Assembly: GCA_902767455.1 (NCBI GenBank) | Contig: CACXHH010000075.1 | Span: 1-20,239, forward strand | Direction: 5' to 3' | Length of the DNA stretch: 20,239 bases | Source of the DNA: an uncultured Eubacteriales bacterium | GTDB lineage: Bacteria; Bacillota; Clostridia; Christensenellales; Borkfalkiaceae | Shown: one piece after another, positions 1 to 6,826 of the stretch | How positions within the stretch are numbered: position 1 is the stretch's first letter | Layout: the number at the start of each line of letters is the position of its first letter | The notes under the pieces: model-generated | The model's database searches: none | Told to the model about the DNA's origin: nothing | What the model saw: the letters and a program-made list of their open reading frames with translations, nothing else | Program-made: the position numbers and the translations under genes

Positions 1-449
1 CCTATAAGTATTATCCGCATATATTTCGTCGAGTAGGGGAGTATGGTTTCGGTAGAGCCGAGAAGGTACGCGAGCGGATTTATAAAGATAAGCCCGAAAA
101 GCGTGATCGTCGCGCCGCCGATAATTGCCCATATAAACCCGCAGGACGCCATAGTTTCGGCTTCCTCGAACTCACCCGCGCCGAGCTTTCTCGAAATATA
201 GTTGCCCGAACCGTGCCCGAAGTAAAACCCGACGGCTTGTATAACCGCCATAAGCGAAAACACTACGCCGACCGCGCCCGTAGCGCTCGTGTTTTCGAGC
301 TTACCGACGAAAAAAGTGTCCGCCATGTTGTAAAAAGTCGTAACGAGCATGCTTATTATGGTGGGCAAAGCAAGCTTTAAAACGAGCTTTTCGACGGGTT
401 TCGTCGTCATTTTTATTTGTTTTTCGTTCTGAATATCTTTTTGATCCAT
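1..449 (-). CDS. MATE-family multidrug/cation efflux transporter, N-terminal part (runs off the left edge)
   Basis: The minus strand reads from an ATG at 449-447 without a stop to the window edge, giving about 149 residues. After a short polar start (MDQKDIQNEK) comes a hydrophobic helix around residues 24-44 containing PTIISMLV and then NMADTFFVG, the first-helix signature of MATE transporters. Further hydrophobic helices lie near residues 55-78 and 103-135. GNYISRKLGAGE, in the loop after the second helix, also fits MATE proteins, which usually have 12 helices and about 450 residues, so roughly two thirds is missing. Family members export drugs or organic cations in exchange for Na+ or H+; the substrate cannot be told here. 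There is no Shine-Dalgarno sequence, and a TATAAT hexamer lies only 12 bases before the start. The second ATG (codon 14) also lacks one, so the start is not certain. Confidence 0.85.
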   Translation of the reverse strand, partial: MDQKDIQNEKQIKMTTKPVEKLVLKLALPTIISMLVTTFYNMADTFFVGKLENTSATGAVGVVFSLMAVIQAVGFYFGHGSGNYISRKLGAGEFEEAETMASCGFIWAIIGGATITLFGLIFINPLAYLLGSTETILPYSTKYMRIILI

Positions 450-461
450 TTCTCGTCTATT

Positions 462-485
462 ATTATATGAAAACGCCCTGATTCA
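462..485 (-). promoter_or_regulatory. Possible promoter for the MATE gene, very close to its start codon
   Basis: Read on the minus strand, a perfect TATAAT lies at 467-462, 12 bases before the MATE ATG. An imperfect TTAACC (4 of 6 matches to TTGACA) sits 18 bases further upstream. If used, transcription would start only about 6 bases before the start codon, giving an almost leaderless message. The -35 is weak, so this is tentative. Confidence 0.35.
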
Positions 486-522
486 GGTTAATACCTTCCA
501 AAAAAGCGTATTCCGCTTTCAT
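463..522 (-). CDS. Possible 19-residue leader peptide upstream of the MATE gene
   Basis: An ATG at 522-520 opens a 20-codon frame (MKAEYAFLEGINLNQGVFI, then TAA) that ends 13 bases before the MATE start, in the same direction. It begins directly after the hairpin array, and its ATG lies at the edge of one hairpin. There is no good Shine-Dalgarno sequence and the frame is short enough to occur by chance, so expression is unproven. It could be a leader peptide, a decayed gene end, or simply part of the repeat element. Confidence 0.25.
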   Translation of the reverse strand: MKAEYAFLEGINLNQGVFI

Positions 523-584
523 GCGCCGAAGGCAAAATCACGTGCGAAGCGCGCATCACGTTTCGCGTTAGCGGAACACATCAT
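523..584. repeat. Three-unit array of short hairpins, each followed by ATCA(CG)
   Basis: Read on the plus strand, three small hairpins follow one another: GCC-GAA-GGC (525-533), TGCG-AAGCG-CGCA (543-555) and GTTTCGC-GTTA-GCGGAAC (560-577, seven pairs with one G-T). Each is followed by ATCACG or ATCA (537, 555 and 580). The first two loops share CGAA. The stems differ while the linker is kept, which looks like an ordered element rather than chance. The array fills the space between the tRNA terminator and the leader ORF. Whether it recurs elsewhere in the genome cannot be seen here. Confidence 0.5.
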
Positions 585-585
585 T

Positions 586-619
586 AAAAAAACCCGATTT
601 GGTGGACAAATCAGGTTTT
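586..619 (-). terminator. Intrinsic terminator of tRNA-Leu
   Basis: On the minus strand AAAACC-T-GATTTG pairs with CAAATC-G-GGTTTT across a five-base loop, with one mismatch inside the 13-position stem. A run of seven T follows (592-586). It begins seven bases after the encoded CCA of the tRNA, so it fits as that gene's own terminator. Confidence 0.85.
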
Positions 620-625
620 CTTTTA

Positions 626-709
626 TGGTGTCGAGGATGAGACTTGAACTCACACGGGTTTACCATACGCCCCTCAAACGTACGCGTCTGCCTATTCCGC
701 CACCCCGAC
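626..709 (-). tRNA. tRNA-Leu, anticodon GAG, with encoded CCA
   Basis: The 84-base minus-strand sequence folds as a class II tRNA. The acceptor stem GTCGGGG pairs with CCTCGAC (one G-T), and the D arm contains TGGCGGAATAGGCAGACGC. The anticodon stem TACGT/GCGTA carries the loop TTGAGGG, giving anticodon GAG, which reads CUC and CUU. A variable arm lies between 660 and 675, and the T arm contains GTTCAAGTC. The discriminator base is A, as required for leucine identity, and the 3' CCA is encoded. It is a single-gene unit with its own promoter upstream and terminator downstream. Confidence 0.97.
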
Positions 710-722
710 GAATATTAAGTTG

Positions 723-740
723 TCACGGTTTTCGCCGTGA
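723..740 (-). other. Hairpin in the 5' leader of the tRNA-Leu precursor
   Basis: TCACGG and CCGTGA form a perfect six-pair stem around a six-base loop. It lies just downstream of the predicted transcription start and 13 bases before the mature 5' end of the tRNA, so it would sit in the leader removed by RNase P. It could protect the 5' end of the precursor; that role is inferred. Confidence 0.5.
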
Positions 741-748
741 GCCTTTAT

Positions 749-777
749 ATAATACAATGATTTTTTAGAATTGTCAA
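749..777 (-). promoter_or_regulatory. Promoter of tRNA-Leu
   Basis: Read on the minus strand, a perfect TTGACA (777-772) and TATTAT (754-749) are separated by exactly 17 bases, as expected of a strong housekeeping promoter. Transcription would start near 742, about 33 bases ahead of the tRNA. Confidence 0.9.
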
Positions 778-783
778 GAAATT

Positions 784-818
784 TTCAGAAGTATTTTGCA
801 AAAAATTCAAAAGTATTT
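784..818 (+). repeat. Pair of direct repeats TTCA(G/A)AAGTATTT spaced 22 bases
   Basis: TTCAGAAGTATTT at 784-796 recurs as TTCAAAAGTATTT at 806-818. The 22-base period is about two helical turns. The second copy overlaps the -35 box of the rightward promoter, and the first lies close to the -35 box of the divergent tRNA promoter. This could be a pair of protein-binding sites; no regulator can be named. Confidence 0.35.
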
Positions 819-845
819 GATAAATCTTTCAAACTGTGTTATACT
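817..845 (+). promoter_or_regulatory. Promoter of the small membrane-protein gene at 879
   Basis: TTGATA (817-822) and TATACT (840-845) are separated by 17 bases; each matches its consensus at five of six positions. The predicted start is near 852, giving a leader of about 27 bases. It is divergent from the tRNA-Leu promoter, with the two -35 boxes about 40 bases apart. Confidence 0.75.
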
Positions 846-878
846 GTCAAAGTAAAAAACTGTACGGCGGTGTTTTCA

Positions 879-1376
879 ATGACTGACGACGAAAAAAACG
901 AACGTCTTAGCGGCGAAGGCGATACGAACGGCGAAACTGAAAATCGCGAGCCGTTTTTCGACGGCGCTTGTTCAAGCGACGGACATACTGCGCCCGAAAA
1001 CGGCGTTGAAAATAAAGACTTTAACGGGCGTTACGGTTTTTACGGCGAAGATAGTAACGAGCACGTCAGGACGTATTACGCAAACGACGAAAAAAGAAAC
1101 GAATACGCGCGTGAACTTATCCTTCATGCTCGCGAACGCTACGTTAAAACCTCGCTCGTTTTCGCGCTTTTAGGGCTGTTCTTCTCGCTTTTTTACGGGC
1201 TTGGGATAGTTTTTTCGGTTATTGCTTTCGTACGCTCGGCGGCGGGGCTTAAAAAGTATAAAAGCTCAACGCTCGTTTGGGCGAGAGCGCTTTCGATAAC
1301 GGGCGCCCTATTAAGCCTTATCTTCATCTTTGCCGTAACTATTTTCATCAACAAATATTTTTATTTTTCGCTTTGA
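879..1376 (+). CDS. Small two-helix membrane protein with an acidic N-terminal region (DUF4190-like)
   Basis: I take the ATG at 879 as the start, giving 165 residues. The frame is open further upstream to a TTG at 771, but that lies before the predicted promoter. Residues 1-75 are very acidic and polar, rich in D, E, N and G, and probably disordered. A charged stretch (NDEKRNEYARELILHARERY) leads into two hydrophobic helices at about 91-119 and 137-158, joined by a basic loop. The layout (polar front, two helices, glycine-rich first helix) resembles DUF4190-type proteins; the family call is by pattern only. The N-terminal part most likely lies in the cytoplasm. Only a weak GGCGG precedes the start. 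The gene is monocistronic, with its own promoter and terminator. Function is unknown. Confidence 0.7.
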   Translation: MTDDEKNERLSGEGDTNGETENREPFFDGACSSDGHTAPENGVENKDFNGRYGFYGEDSNEHVRTYYANDEKRNEYARELILHARERYVKTSLVFALLGLFFSLFYGLGIVFSVIAFVRSAAGLKKYKSSTLVWARALSITGALLSLIFIFAVTIFINKYFYFSL

Positions 1377-1382
1377 GCGGCG

Positions 1383-1411
1383 CCGATTTGTTTCACGACA
1401 AGTCGGTTTTT
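1383..1411 (+). terminator. Intrinsic terminator after the small membrane-protein gene
   Basis: CCGATTTG pairs with CAAGTCGG (eight pairs, one G-T) around an eight-base loop, followed by TTTTT. It starts six bases after the stop codon. Confidence 0.85.
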
Positions 1412-1528
1412 GTTTGCTTCCGCATAATATTTTTCCCTTCTTTTGTCGATAATTATTCTTTGCAAACGATCTTGCCGCCGCTTTTTTAACTAATTTTGCG
1501 GAATTTATAAAAAGGTGCCGAAAATAAG

Positions 1529-1557
1529 TTTTCATTTTCAAACATTTGTGCTAAAAT
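1529..1557 (+). promoter_or_regulatory. Promoter of uvrBA
   Basis: TAAAAT (1552-1557), preceded by TGC as in an extended -10 element, lies 17 bases downstream of TTTTCA (1529-1534, four of six matches). The -10 ends 13 bases before the uvrB ATG, so the message would begin only about six to eight bases before the start codon. The spacer contains a LexA-box-like palindrome, listed separately. Confidence 0.6.
1539..1552 (+). promoter_or_regulatory. Possible LexA (SOS) box in the uvrB promoter
   Basis: CAAACATTTGTGCT agrees with the Firmicutes LexA consensus CGAACRNRYGTTYG at 10 of 14 positions, including the AAC-N4-GT core. It sits between the -35 and -10 boxes, where a repressor would block transcription. 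uvrBA is LexA-controlled in Bacillus subtilis. The match is imperfect, especially in the right half, so this is a candidate only. Confidence 0.4.
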
Positions 1558-1570
1558 ATCACGGTAAACT

Positions 1571-3526
1571 ATGGATAAGTTCGTTCTTGAAAGTAAATTT
1601 GAGCCCACGGGCGACCAGCCGCAAGCTATTCGCTCGTTGACGGAAGGTATACTCGACGGTTTTCGTACGCAAGTGCTCGTCGGCGTTACCGGAAGCGGTA
1701 AAACGTTTACTATGGCTAACGTCATAAAAAACGTGAACAGACCTACTCTCGTCATCGCTCACAATAAAACTCTCGCCGCGCAGCTCTGCAGTGAGTTCCG
1801 CACGTTTTTTCCGCATAATCGCGTGGAATATTTCGTGTCGTATTACGACTACTATCAGCCCGAATCTTATCTTCCCGCGACCGATACTTATATTGAAAAG
1901 GACTTGTCCGTCAACAGCGAGATAGATAAGCTCCGCCACAGCGCGACGTGCTCGCTTGCCGAGCGGCGCGACGTTATAGTCGTCGCTTCGGTATCGTGTA
2001 TTTACGGGCTCGGCGCTCCCGAAGAATATTTCAGCCTTTCCATTTCGCTTCGTCCCGGCGACGAAATGACGATAGACGAGCTCTTAAGAAGGCTGGTTGC
2101 TATTCAATACAAGCGTTCGGAAGTCGATTTCGACCGCTCGAATTTCCGCGTGCGGGGCGACTGCGTTGAGATATTTCCCGCGTCTTATACGAATACGCTC
2201 GTAAGAGTCGAGTTTTTCGGCGACGAGATAGACCGCATCTGCGAAACCGATTTCGTGACGGGCAGAGTTTTGAACGAACTCAAACACGTGGCGATATTCC
2301 CCGCGAGCCATTACGCCGTCGGTTCGGACAAGCTCGAAGGCGCACTAAAACGCATTTTATCCGATATGGAAATTGAAGTTGCGGCTTTAAACGAAGCTGG
2401 AAAACCGCTCGAAGCGCAACGCCTTCGCCAGCGCACGAGCTACGACGTGGAGATGATCCGCGAGATAGGCTATTGCAGCGGCATTGAAAACTACAGCCGT
2501 TACTTTGACGGAAGATCGGTAGGCGAGCCGCCGTTCACGCTTCTCGACTACTTCCCCGACGATTTTATTATCTTCGTCGACGAAAGCCACATGACCTTGC
2601 CGCAGCTGCGCGCAATGTACAACGGCGACCGCGCAAGAAAGGACAATCTCGTCGGCTACGGTTTCCGTTTGCAGTCGGCTTACGACAACAGGCCGCTCAA
2701 ATTTGATGAATTCAACGACAAAATCAAGCAGATAGTTTGTATTTCGGCAACGCCGAACGATTACGAATTAAAGCTTTCGGACAACACCGTCGAACAGCTT
2801 ATAAGACCTACGGGGCTTCTCGACCCGCCCGTAGAAGTCAGAAAGACAAAAGGTCAGATAGACGACCTTCACGCCGAAATACTTCGCGTTATCGCGAGCG
2901 GCGGAAGGATACTCGTCACGACGCTCACGAAAAAAATGGCTGAAAGCCTTACCGAATATTTCACCGAGCAAAAACTCAAAGTCCGCTATATGCACAGCGA
3001 TATCGACACGCTCGAACGTATCGACATCATAAACGAGCTTCGCCGCGGCGATATCGACGTTCTCGTAGGTATCAACCTTTTAAGAGAAGGGCTTGACCTT
3101 CCCGAAGTCAAACTCGTAGCCATACTCGACGCCGACAAAGAAGGCTTTTTGCGAAGCGATACGGCGCTTATACAGACGATAGGCAGAACGGCGAGAAACA
3201 GCGAAGGCCGCGTTATTATGTACGCCGACGTTATCACGGGCAGTATGCGCCGCGCGCTCGACGAAACTTCGAGAAGGCGCGAGATACAGTCGGAATACAA
3301 CGCTCAACACGGCATTACGCCGAAAACGGTATACAAGGAAGTCCGCGACAATCTCGAAATAACCAAGAAGGCGGACGTCACCAAGAATATCAACGTTAAG
3401 GATATCCCCGCGGAGATTGAAAAACTCAAAGGATTGTTGAAGTATTTTTCGTCGCAGATGGAATACGAAAAGTGTATCGAGATAAGGGACGCAATCGCCG
3501 CGTTAAAGAAAAAACTTCCGAGATAA
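1571..3526 (+). CDS. uvrB: Excinuclease ABC subunit B (UvrB)
   Basis: UvrB is the damage-verifying helicase-like subunit of nucleotide excision repair: UvrA2 loads it on DNA and UvrC then cuts. The 651 residues are close to the usual length. Visible are the Walker A loop GVTGSGKT (38-45), the beta-hairpin region YYDYYQPESYLP (91-102) that slips between the strands, the DESH Walker B box (337-340), ISATP (391-395), helicase motif VI QTIGRTAR (535-542), and a C-terminal UVR domain at about 615-648 that contacts UvrC. The N-terminal EPTGDQPQAI is typical and fixes the ATG at 1571. Just before it there is no Shine-Dalgarno sequence, only ACGGTAAACT. uvrA follows after 43 bases with no terminator, so the two form an operon, perhaps under LexA control. 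Confidence 0.98.
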   Translation: MDKFVLESKFEPTGDQPQAIRSLTEGILDGFRTQVLVGVTGSGKTFTMANVIKNVNRPTLVIAHNKTLAAQLCSEFRTFFPHNRVEYFVSYYDYYQPESYLPATDTYIEKDLSVNSEIDKLRHSATCSLAERRDVIVVASVSCIYGLGAPEEYFSLSISLRPGDEMTIDELLRRLVAIQYKRSEVDFDRSNFRVRGDCVEIFPASYTNTLVRVEFFGDEIDRICETDFVTGRVLNELKHVAIFPASHYAVGSDKLEGALKRILSDMEIEVAALNEAGKPLEAQRLRQRTSYDVEMIREIGYCSGIENYSRYFDGRSVGEPPFTLLDYFPDDFIIFVDESHMTLPQLRAMYNGDRARKDNLVGYGFRLQSAYDNRPLKFDEFNDKIKQIVCISATPNDYELKLSDNTVEQLIRPTGLLDPPVEVRKTKGQIDDLHAEILRVIASGGRILVTTLTKKMAESLTEYFTEQKLKVRYMHSDIDTLERIDIINELRRGDIDVLVGINLLREGLDLPEVKLVAILDADKEGFLRSDTALIQTIGRTARNSEGRVIMYADVITGSMRRALDETSRRREIQSEYNAQHGITPKTVYKEVRDNLEITKKADVTKNINVKDIPAEIEKLKGLLKYFSSQMEYEKCIEIRDAIAALKKKLPR

Positions 3527-3532
3527 ATTATA

Positions 3533-3557
3533 TCCGACACCGCTAAAAAGCGGCGGA
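3533..3557 (+). other. Short hairpin in the uvrB-uvrA gap
   Basis: TCCG...CCGC pairs with GCGG...CGGA around the loop TAAAAA, with a three-base bulge on the 5' side. There is no T run, so it is not a terminator. It ends 12 bases before the uvrA ATG and includes the only SD-like stretch (GGCGGA), so it could influence uvrA translation or message stability; this is inferred. Confidence 0.4.
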
Positions 3558-3569
3558 CTTATTGAAAAT

Positions 3570-6398
3570 ATGCAGAATTATATTACGATAAAAGGCGCAA
3601 AGGAAAACAACCTGAAAAACGTCGACGTGACTATACCGAGAGATAAGCTCGTAGTGTTTTCGGGGCTTTCGGGAAGCGGTAAATCGACGCTCGCTTTCGA
3701 TACTATTTTCGCCGAAGGGCAGAGAAGGTATATCGAAAGTCTTTCAAGCTACGCGCGTATGTTTTTAGGGCAGATGTCGAAGCCCGACGTCGAGAAGATA
3801 GAAGGGCTTTCTCCCGCGATCGCGATAGATCAGAAAACGACTTCCAAAAATCCGCGTTCTACAGTCGGGACGGTAACCGAAATACACGATTATTTCAGGC
3901 TTTTATACGCCCGTATAGGCGTTCCGCACTGTCCTAATTGCGGTAAAGAAATATCCCGCCAGACGGTCGATCAGATAGTCGACCGCGTTATGGCTATGCC
4001 CGAAGGCAGTAAGATCTTCGTCAACGCTCCCGTAGTTCGCGGCAGAAAGGGCGAATATCAGAAAGAACTCGATTCGTACAGGCGAAGCGGCTTCGTACGC
4101 GTCGAAATAGACGGTATCGTCTACGATCTTAACGAAGATATAAAACTCGAAAAGAATATCAAACACAATATAAGCGTAGTCGTCGACAGGCTCGTCATCA
4201 AACCGACCATTCAGAAAAGGCTTACGGAAAGTATCGAAACGGCGGTCAAGCTTGCGGAAGGCGTAGTCGTCATCGAAAGCGACGGAAAACAAGTTCTCTA
4301 TTCGACCAAATACGCGTGCCCCGATTGCGGAACGAGTATCGAAGAGATCGAGCCGAGGTTGTTTTCGTTCAACGCTCCTTACGGCGCTTGCCCCGAGTGC
4401 ACGGGGCTCGGCTTCAAGGAATCTTTCGACGTCGATAAGGTCGTTAAAGACTGGAACAAGTCGCTCAACGAAGGGGCGATGACCGTTTCGGGCTGGAATC
4501 TCGACATAGGCAAGATGACGCAGATGCGATTCCGCGCGCTGTCGAAATATTACGGTTTTTCGCTCGATACGCCCGTAAAGGATCTGCCGAAAGAGATAAT
4601 AAAGATACTTCTTTACGGCAACGACGGCGAAAAGATTGAGATGGACTACTCGACCAAGACCTTCCAGAGCAAGTTTTACACTTCGTTTGAAGGTGTTATC
4701 CCCAACCTTGAACGCAGATACCGCGAAACGACGAGCGATTACACCAAAGCCGAACTCGAACGCTATATGGTCACCGTTCCGTGCGACGCGTGCCACGGCA
4801 AACGCTACAACAAAAGCGCTCTTTCCGTGACCGTTGCGGGCTACAATATCGCAGAGCTATCCGAGCTTTCCGTCGAAAAGATACTTAGCGTCGTAAACAG
4901 CCTTACGCTCACACCCACGCAGGAAATAATAGCCGCGCCTATTCTTAAAGAGATAAAGGCGAGAATAGGCTTCCTTATAAACGTCGGTCTTGACTATCTT
5001 ACTCTCTCGCGTTCGGCGGCGACGCTTTCGGGCGGTGAGTCGCAAAGAATCAGGCTTGCTACTCAAATAGGCAGCGGGCTTACGGGCGTACTTTATATTC
5101 TTGACGAGCCGAGCATAGGGCTTCATCAACGGGATAACGAAAAACTTATAGATACGCTCAAACACCTTCGCGATATAGGCAACACTCTTATAGTCGTAGA
5201 ACACGACGAAGATACGATAAAATCCGCCGATTTCGTAGTCGATATAGGCCCCGCGGCGGGCGTGCACGGCGGCGAAGTCGTCGTCAGCGGAACGCCCGAA
5301 ACCGTCGCAAAATGCAAGAAATCCATAACGGGCGACTACCTTGCGGGAAGAAGAAAAATAGAAGTTCCCGCCGCTCGTAAAAAGTCCGACGGGAGGTTTT
5401 TATCTGTTTTCGGCGCGCATAAAAACAACTTAAAGCATATCGACGTCAATATCCCGATAGGCGTTATCTGCGCGATAACCGGCGTTTCGGGGAGCGGAAA
5501 AAGCTCGCTCGTAAACGAAACGCTCTATCCGTCGATAGACGCAAAACTCAACCATAATTCCGAAGTTTTCGACGGTTGCGACAAAATTACGGGCGTAGAA
5601 TATTTCGATAAAGTCATCAATATCGACCAAAGCCCGATAGGGAGAACGCCGAGAAGCAACCCCGCCACTTACACGGGCGTATTCAATTTCATACGCGAGC
5701 TTTACGCCGCTACTACCGACGCGAAAGAACGCGGCTATACGGCGGGGAGATTTTCGTTCAACGTTTCGGGCGGCAGATGCGAACACTGCTTTGGCGACGG
5801 CATAATCAAAATACCTATGAACTTCTTGCCCGACGTATTCGTTCCGTGCGAAGTATGTAAAGGCAAACGCTACAACAGGGAAACTTTACAGGTGAAATAC
5901 AAGGGTAAATCGATAAGCGATTGTCTTGATATGACAGTCGACGAAGCCGTTGACTTCTTTGAAAACATCCCGCGTATTTACAATAAGATCAAGTCGCTCA
6001 AAGACGTGGGGCTGGGGTATATCAAACTCGGTCAGCCCGCGACCACTCTTTCGGGCGGCGAAGCCCAGCGAGTCAAACTCGCGACCGAGCTTTCAAAACG
6101 CGCTACGGGAAAGACTCTCTATATCTTCGACGAGCCGACGACGGGGCTTCACACCTACGACGTTCAGAAGCTTATCGACATACTTTTCCGACTTCGCGAC
6201 GGCGGCAACAGCATAATCATAATCGAGCATAATCTCGACGTAATCAAGTGTGCCGACTATATAATCGATCTCGGAAAAGAAGGCGGCGACCGCGGCGGCG
6301 AAGTGCTTTGCTACGGTACGCCCGAAGAAGTCGCGAAGGTTAAGGAAAGCTACACCGGGCAGTTCCTTAAACGCATTTTCGATAAAGAAAAAGAATAA
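3570..6398 (+). CDS. uvrA: Excinuclease ABC subunit A (UvrA)
   Basis: UvrA is the damage-recognition ATPase of nucleotide excision repair; it forms a dimer and delivers UvrB to lesions. The 942 residues match the usual size of about 940-960. The double ABC layout is complete: Walker A GLSGSGKS (32-39), ABC signature LSGGESQR (486-493) with LDEPSIGLH after it, second Walker A GVSGSGKS (638-645), second signature LSGGEAQR (827-834) and FDEPTTGLH. Zinc-binding cysteine pairs are present at 121/124, 250/253, 274/277, 405/408 and 737/740 with 760/763, the last being the C-terminal finger important for damage sensing. No key residue is missing. It lies 43 bases after uvrB, has only a distant weak GGCGGA before its ATG, and ends at a strong terminator. 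Confidence 0.98.
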   Translation: MQNYITIKGAKENNLKNVDVTIPRDKLVVFSGLSGSGKSTLAFDTIFAEGQRRYIESLSSYARMFLGQMSKPDVEKIEGLSPAIAIDQKTTSKNPRSTVGTVTEIHDYFRLLYARIGVPHCPNCGKEISRQTVDQIVDRVMAMPEGSKIFVNAPVVRGRKGEYQKELDSYRRSGFVRVEIDGIVYDLNEDIKLEKNIKHNISVVVDRLVIKPTIQKRLTESIETAVKLAEGVVVIESDGKQVLYSTKYACPDCGTSIEEIEPRLFSFNAPYGACPECTGLGFKESFDVDKVVKDWNKSLNEGAMTVSGWNLDIGKMTQMRFRALSKYYGFSLDTPVKDLPKEIIKILLYGNDGEKIEMDYSTKTFQSKFYTSFEGVIPNLERRYRETTSDYTKAELERYMVTVPCDACHGKRYNKSALSVTVAGYNIAELSELSVEKILSVVNSLTLTPTQEIIAAPILKEIKARIGFLINVGLDYLTLSRSAATLSGGESQRIRLATQIGSGLTGVLYILDEPSIGLHQRDNEKLIDTLKHLRDIGNTLIVVEHDEDTIKSADFVVDIGPAAGVHGGEVVVSGTPETVAKCKKSITGDYLAGRRKIEVPAARKKSDGRFLSVFGAHKNNLKHIDVNIPIGVICAITGVSGSGKSSLVNETLYPSIDAKLNHNSEVFDGCDKITGVEYFDKVINIDQSPIGRTPRSNPATYTGVFNFIRELYAATTDAKERGYTAGRFSFNVSGGRCEHCFGDGIIKIPMNFLPDVFVPCEVCKGKRYNRETLQVKYKGKSISDCLDMTVDEAVDFFENIPRIYNKIKSLKDVGLGYIKLGQPATTLSGGEAQRVKLATELSKRATGKTLYIFDEPTTGLHTYDVQKLIDILFRLRDGGNSIIIIEHNLDVIKCADYIIDLGKEGGDRGGEVLCYGTPEEVAKVKESYTGQFLKRIFDKEKE

Positions 6399-6403
6399 AA
6401 TTA

Positions 6404-6451
6404 AAACGCGTCGTTTGACTATCCCGTCACGCGGCGCGTTTATTTATTTTA
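6404..6451. terminator. Bidirectional intrinsic terminator between uvrA and the convergent DUF4363 gene
   Basis: AAACGCGTCG (6404-6413) pairs with CGGCGCGTTT (6432-6441), ten pairs with one G-T, around an 18-base loop containing a further GAC/GTC pairing. On the plus strand TTATTTATTTT follows; on the minus strand the stem is followed by TTTTAATTTT. It lies six bases after the uvrA stop and overlaps the end of the minus-strand gene, so it can serve both directions. Confidence 0.8.
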
Positions 6452-6826
6452 CAACAGATTTTCAAGGCTTATCGAAAAGGTTTTCGGTATCTTGTCGAAC
6501 AGCTCGAGAATAACGTACGCCTTTGCCGAAGCTTCCTTGAAATTGCCTTGTCTGACGTACTCGGTAAGCTCGTATACCCATAAATCGACTTCTTTTATTT
6601 CCGTATGCGGAATAAGCGCGTGAAGCGTTTTCTTTTTGTCGAACCATGCTTTCTTCGCGCTTTCCGCCTGTCCGACCGTACATTTTTCTTGTTCCGAACT
6701 ATGGTATATCTCTTCGTAAACGTCGGTCAAACCGTCGAAAGTCGCGCTCAGATAGGCGTTTTCGGCTATACCGCCGCCGACGATGACGAGCGCCGCAACT
6801 ATGATCGAAACGAGTGTTTTTACCAC
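6449..6826 (-). CDS. DUF4363 family protein
   Basis: This 125-residue protein has one N-terminal hydrophobic segment (about residues 3-21, LVSIIVAALVIVGGGIA), likely a signal anchor. The rest is a soluble, helical, charged domain with several aromatic and leucine positions (AWFDKKKTLHALIPHTEI, YELTEYV). Size, layout and pairing with a DUF421 gene fit the DUF4363 family. Function is unknown; the soluble part probably lies outside the membrane. The start is GTG at 6826-6824, inside the end of the upstream DUF421 gene (seven-base overlap), with GGGTGA about eight bases before it, so translation is likely coupled. Confidence 0.75.
   Translation of the reverse strand: MVKTLVSIIVAALVIVGGGIAENAYLSATFDGLTDVYEEIYHSSEQEKCTVGQAESAKKAWFDKKKTLHALIPHTEIKEVDLWVYELTEYVRQGNFKEASAKAYVILELFDKIPKTFSISLENLL

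Noticed and set aside
626..709. tRNA-Leu as the attachment site of an integrated element
   Set aside because: There is no integrase, no repeat of the tRNA 3' end in the window, and the neighbouring genes look like normal chromosome.
771..878. Upstream extension of the 879 gene to a TTG start
   Set aside because: The extension would start before its own predicted promoter and reads through the -35 and -10 boxes; the ATG at 879 is more plausible.
3903..4796. Open reading frame of 297 codons antisense to uvrA
   Set aside because: A shadow of uvrA; the translated sequence is rich in F, Y, R and V without any known motif.
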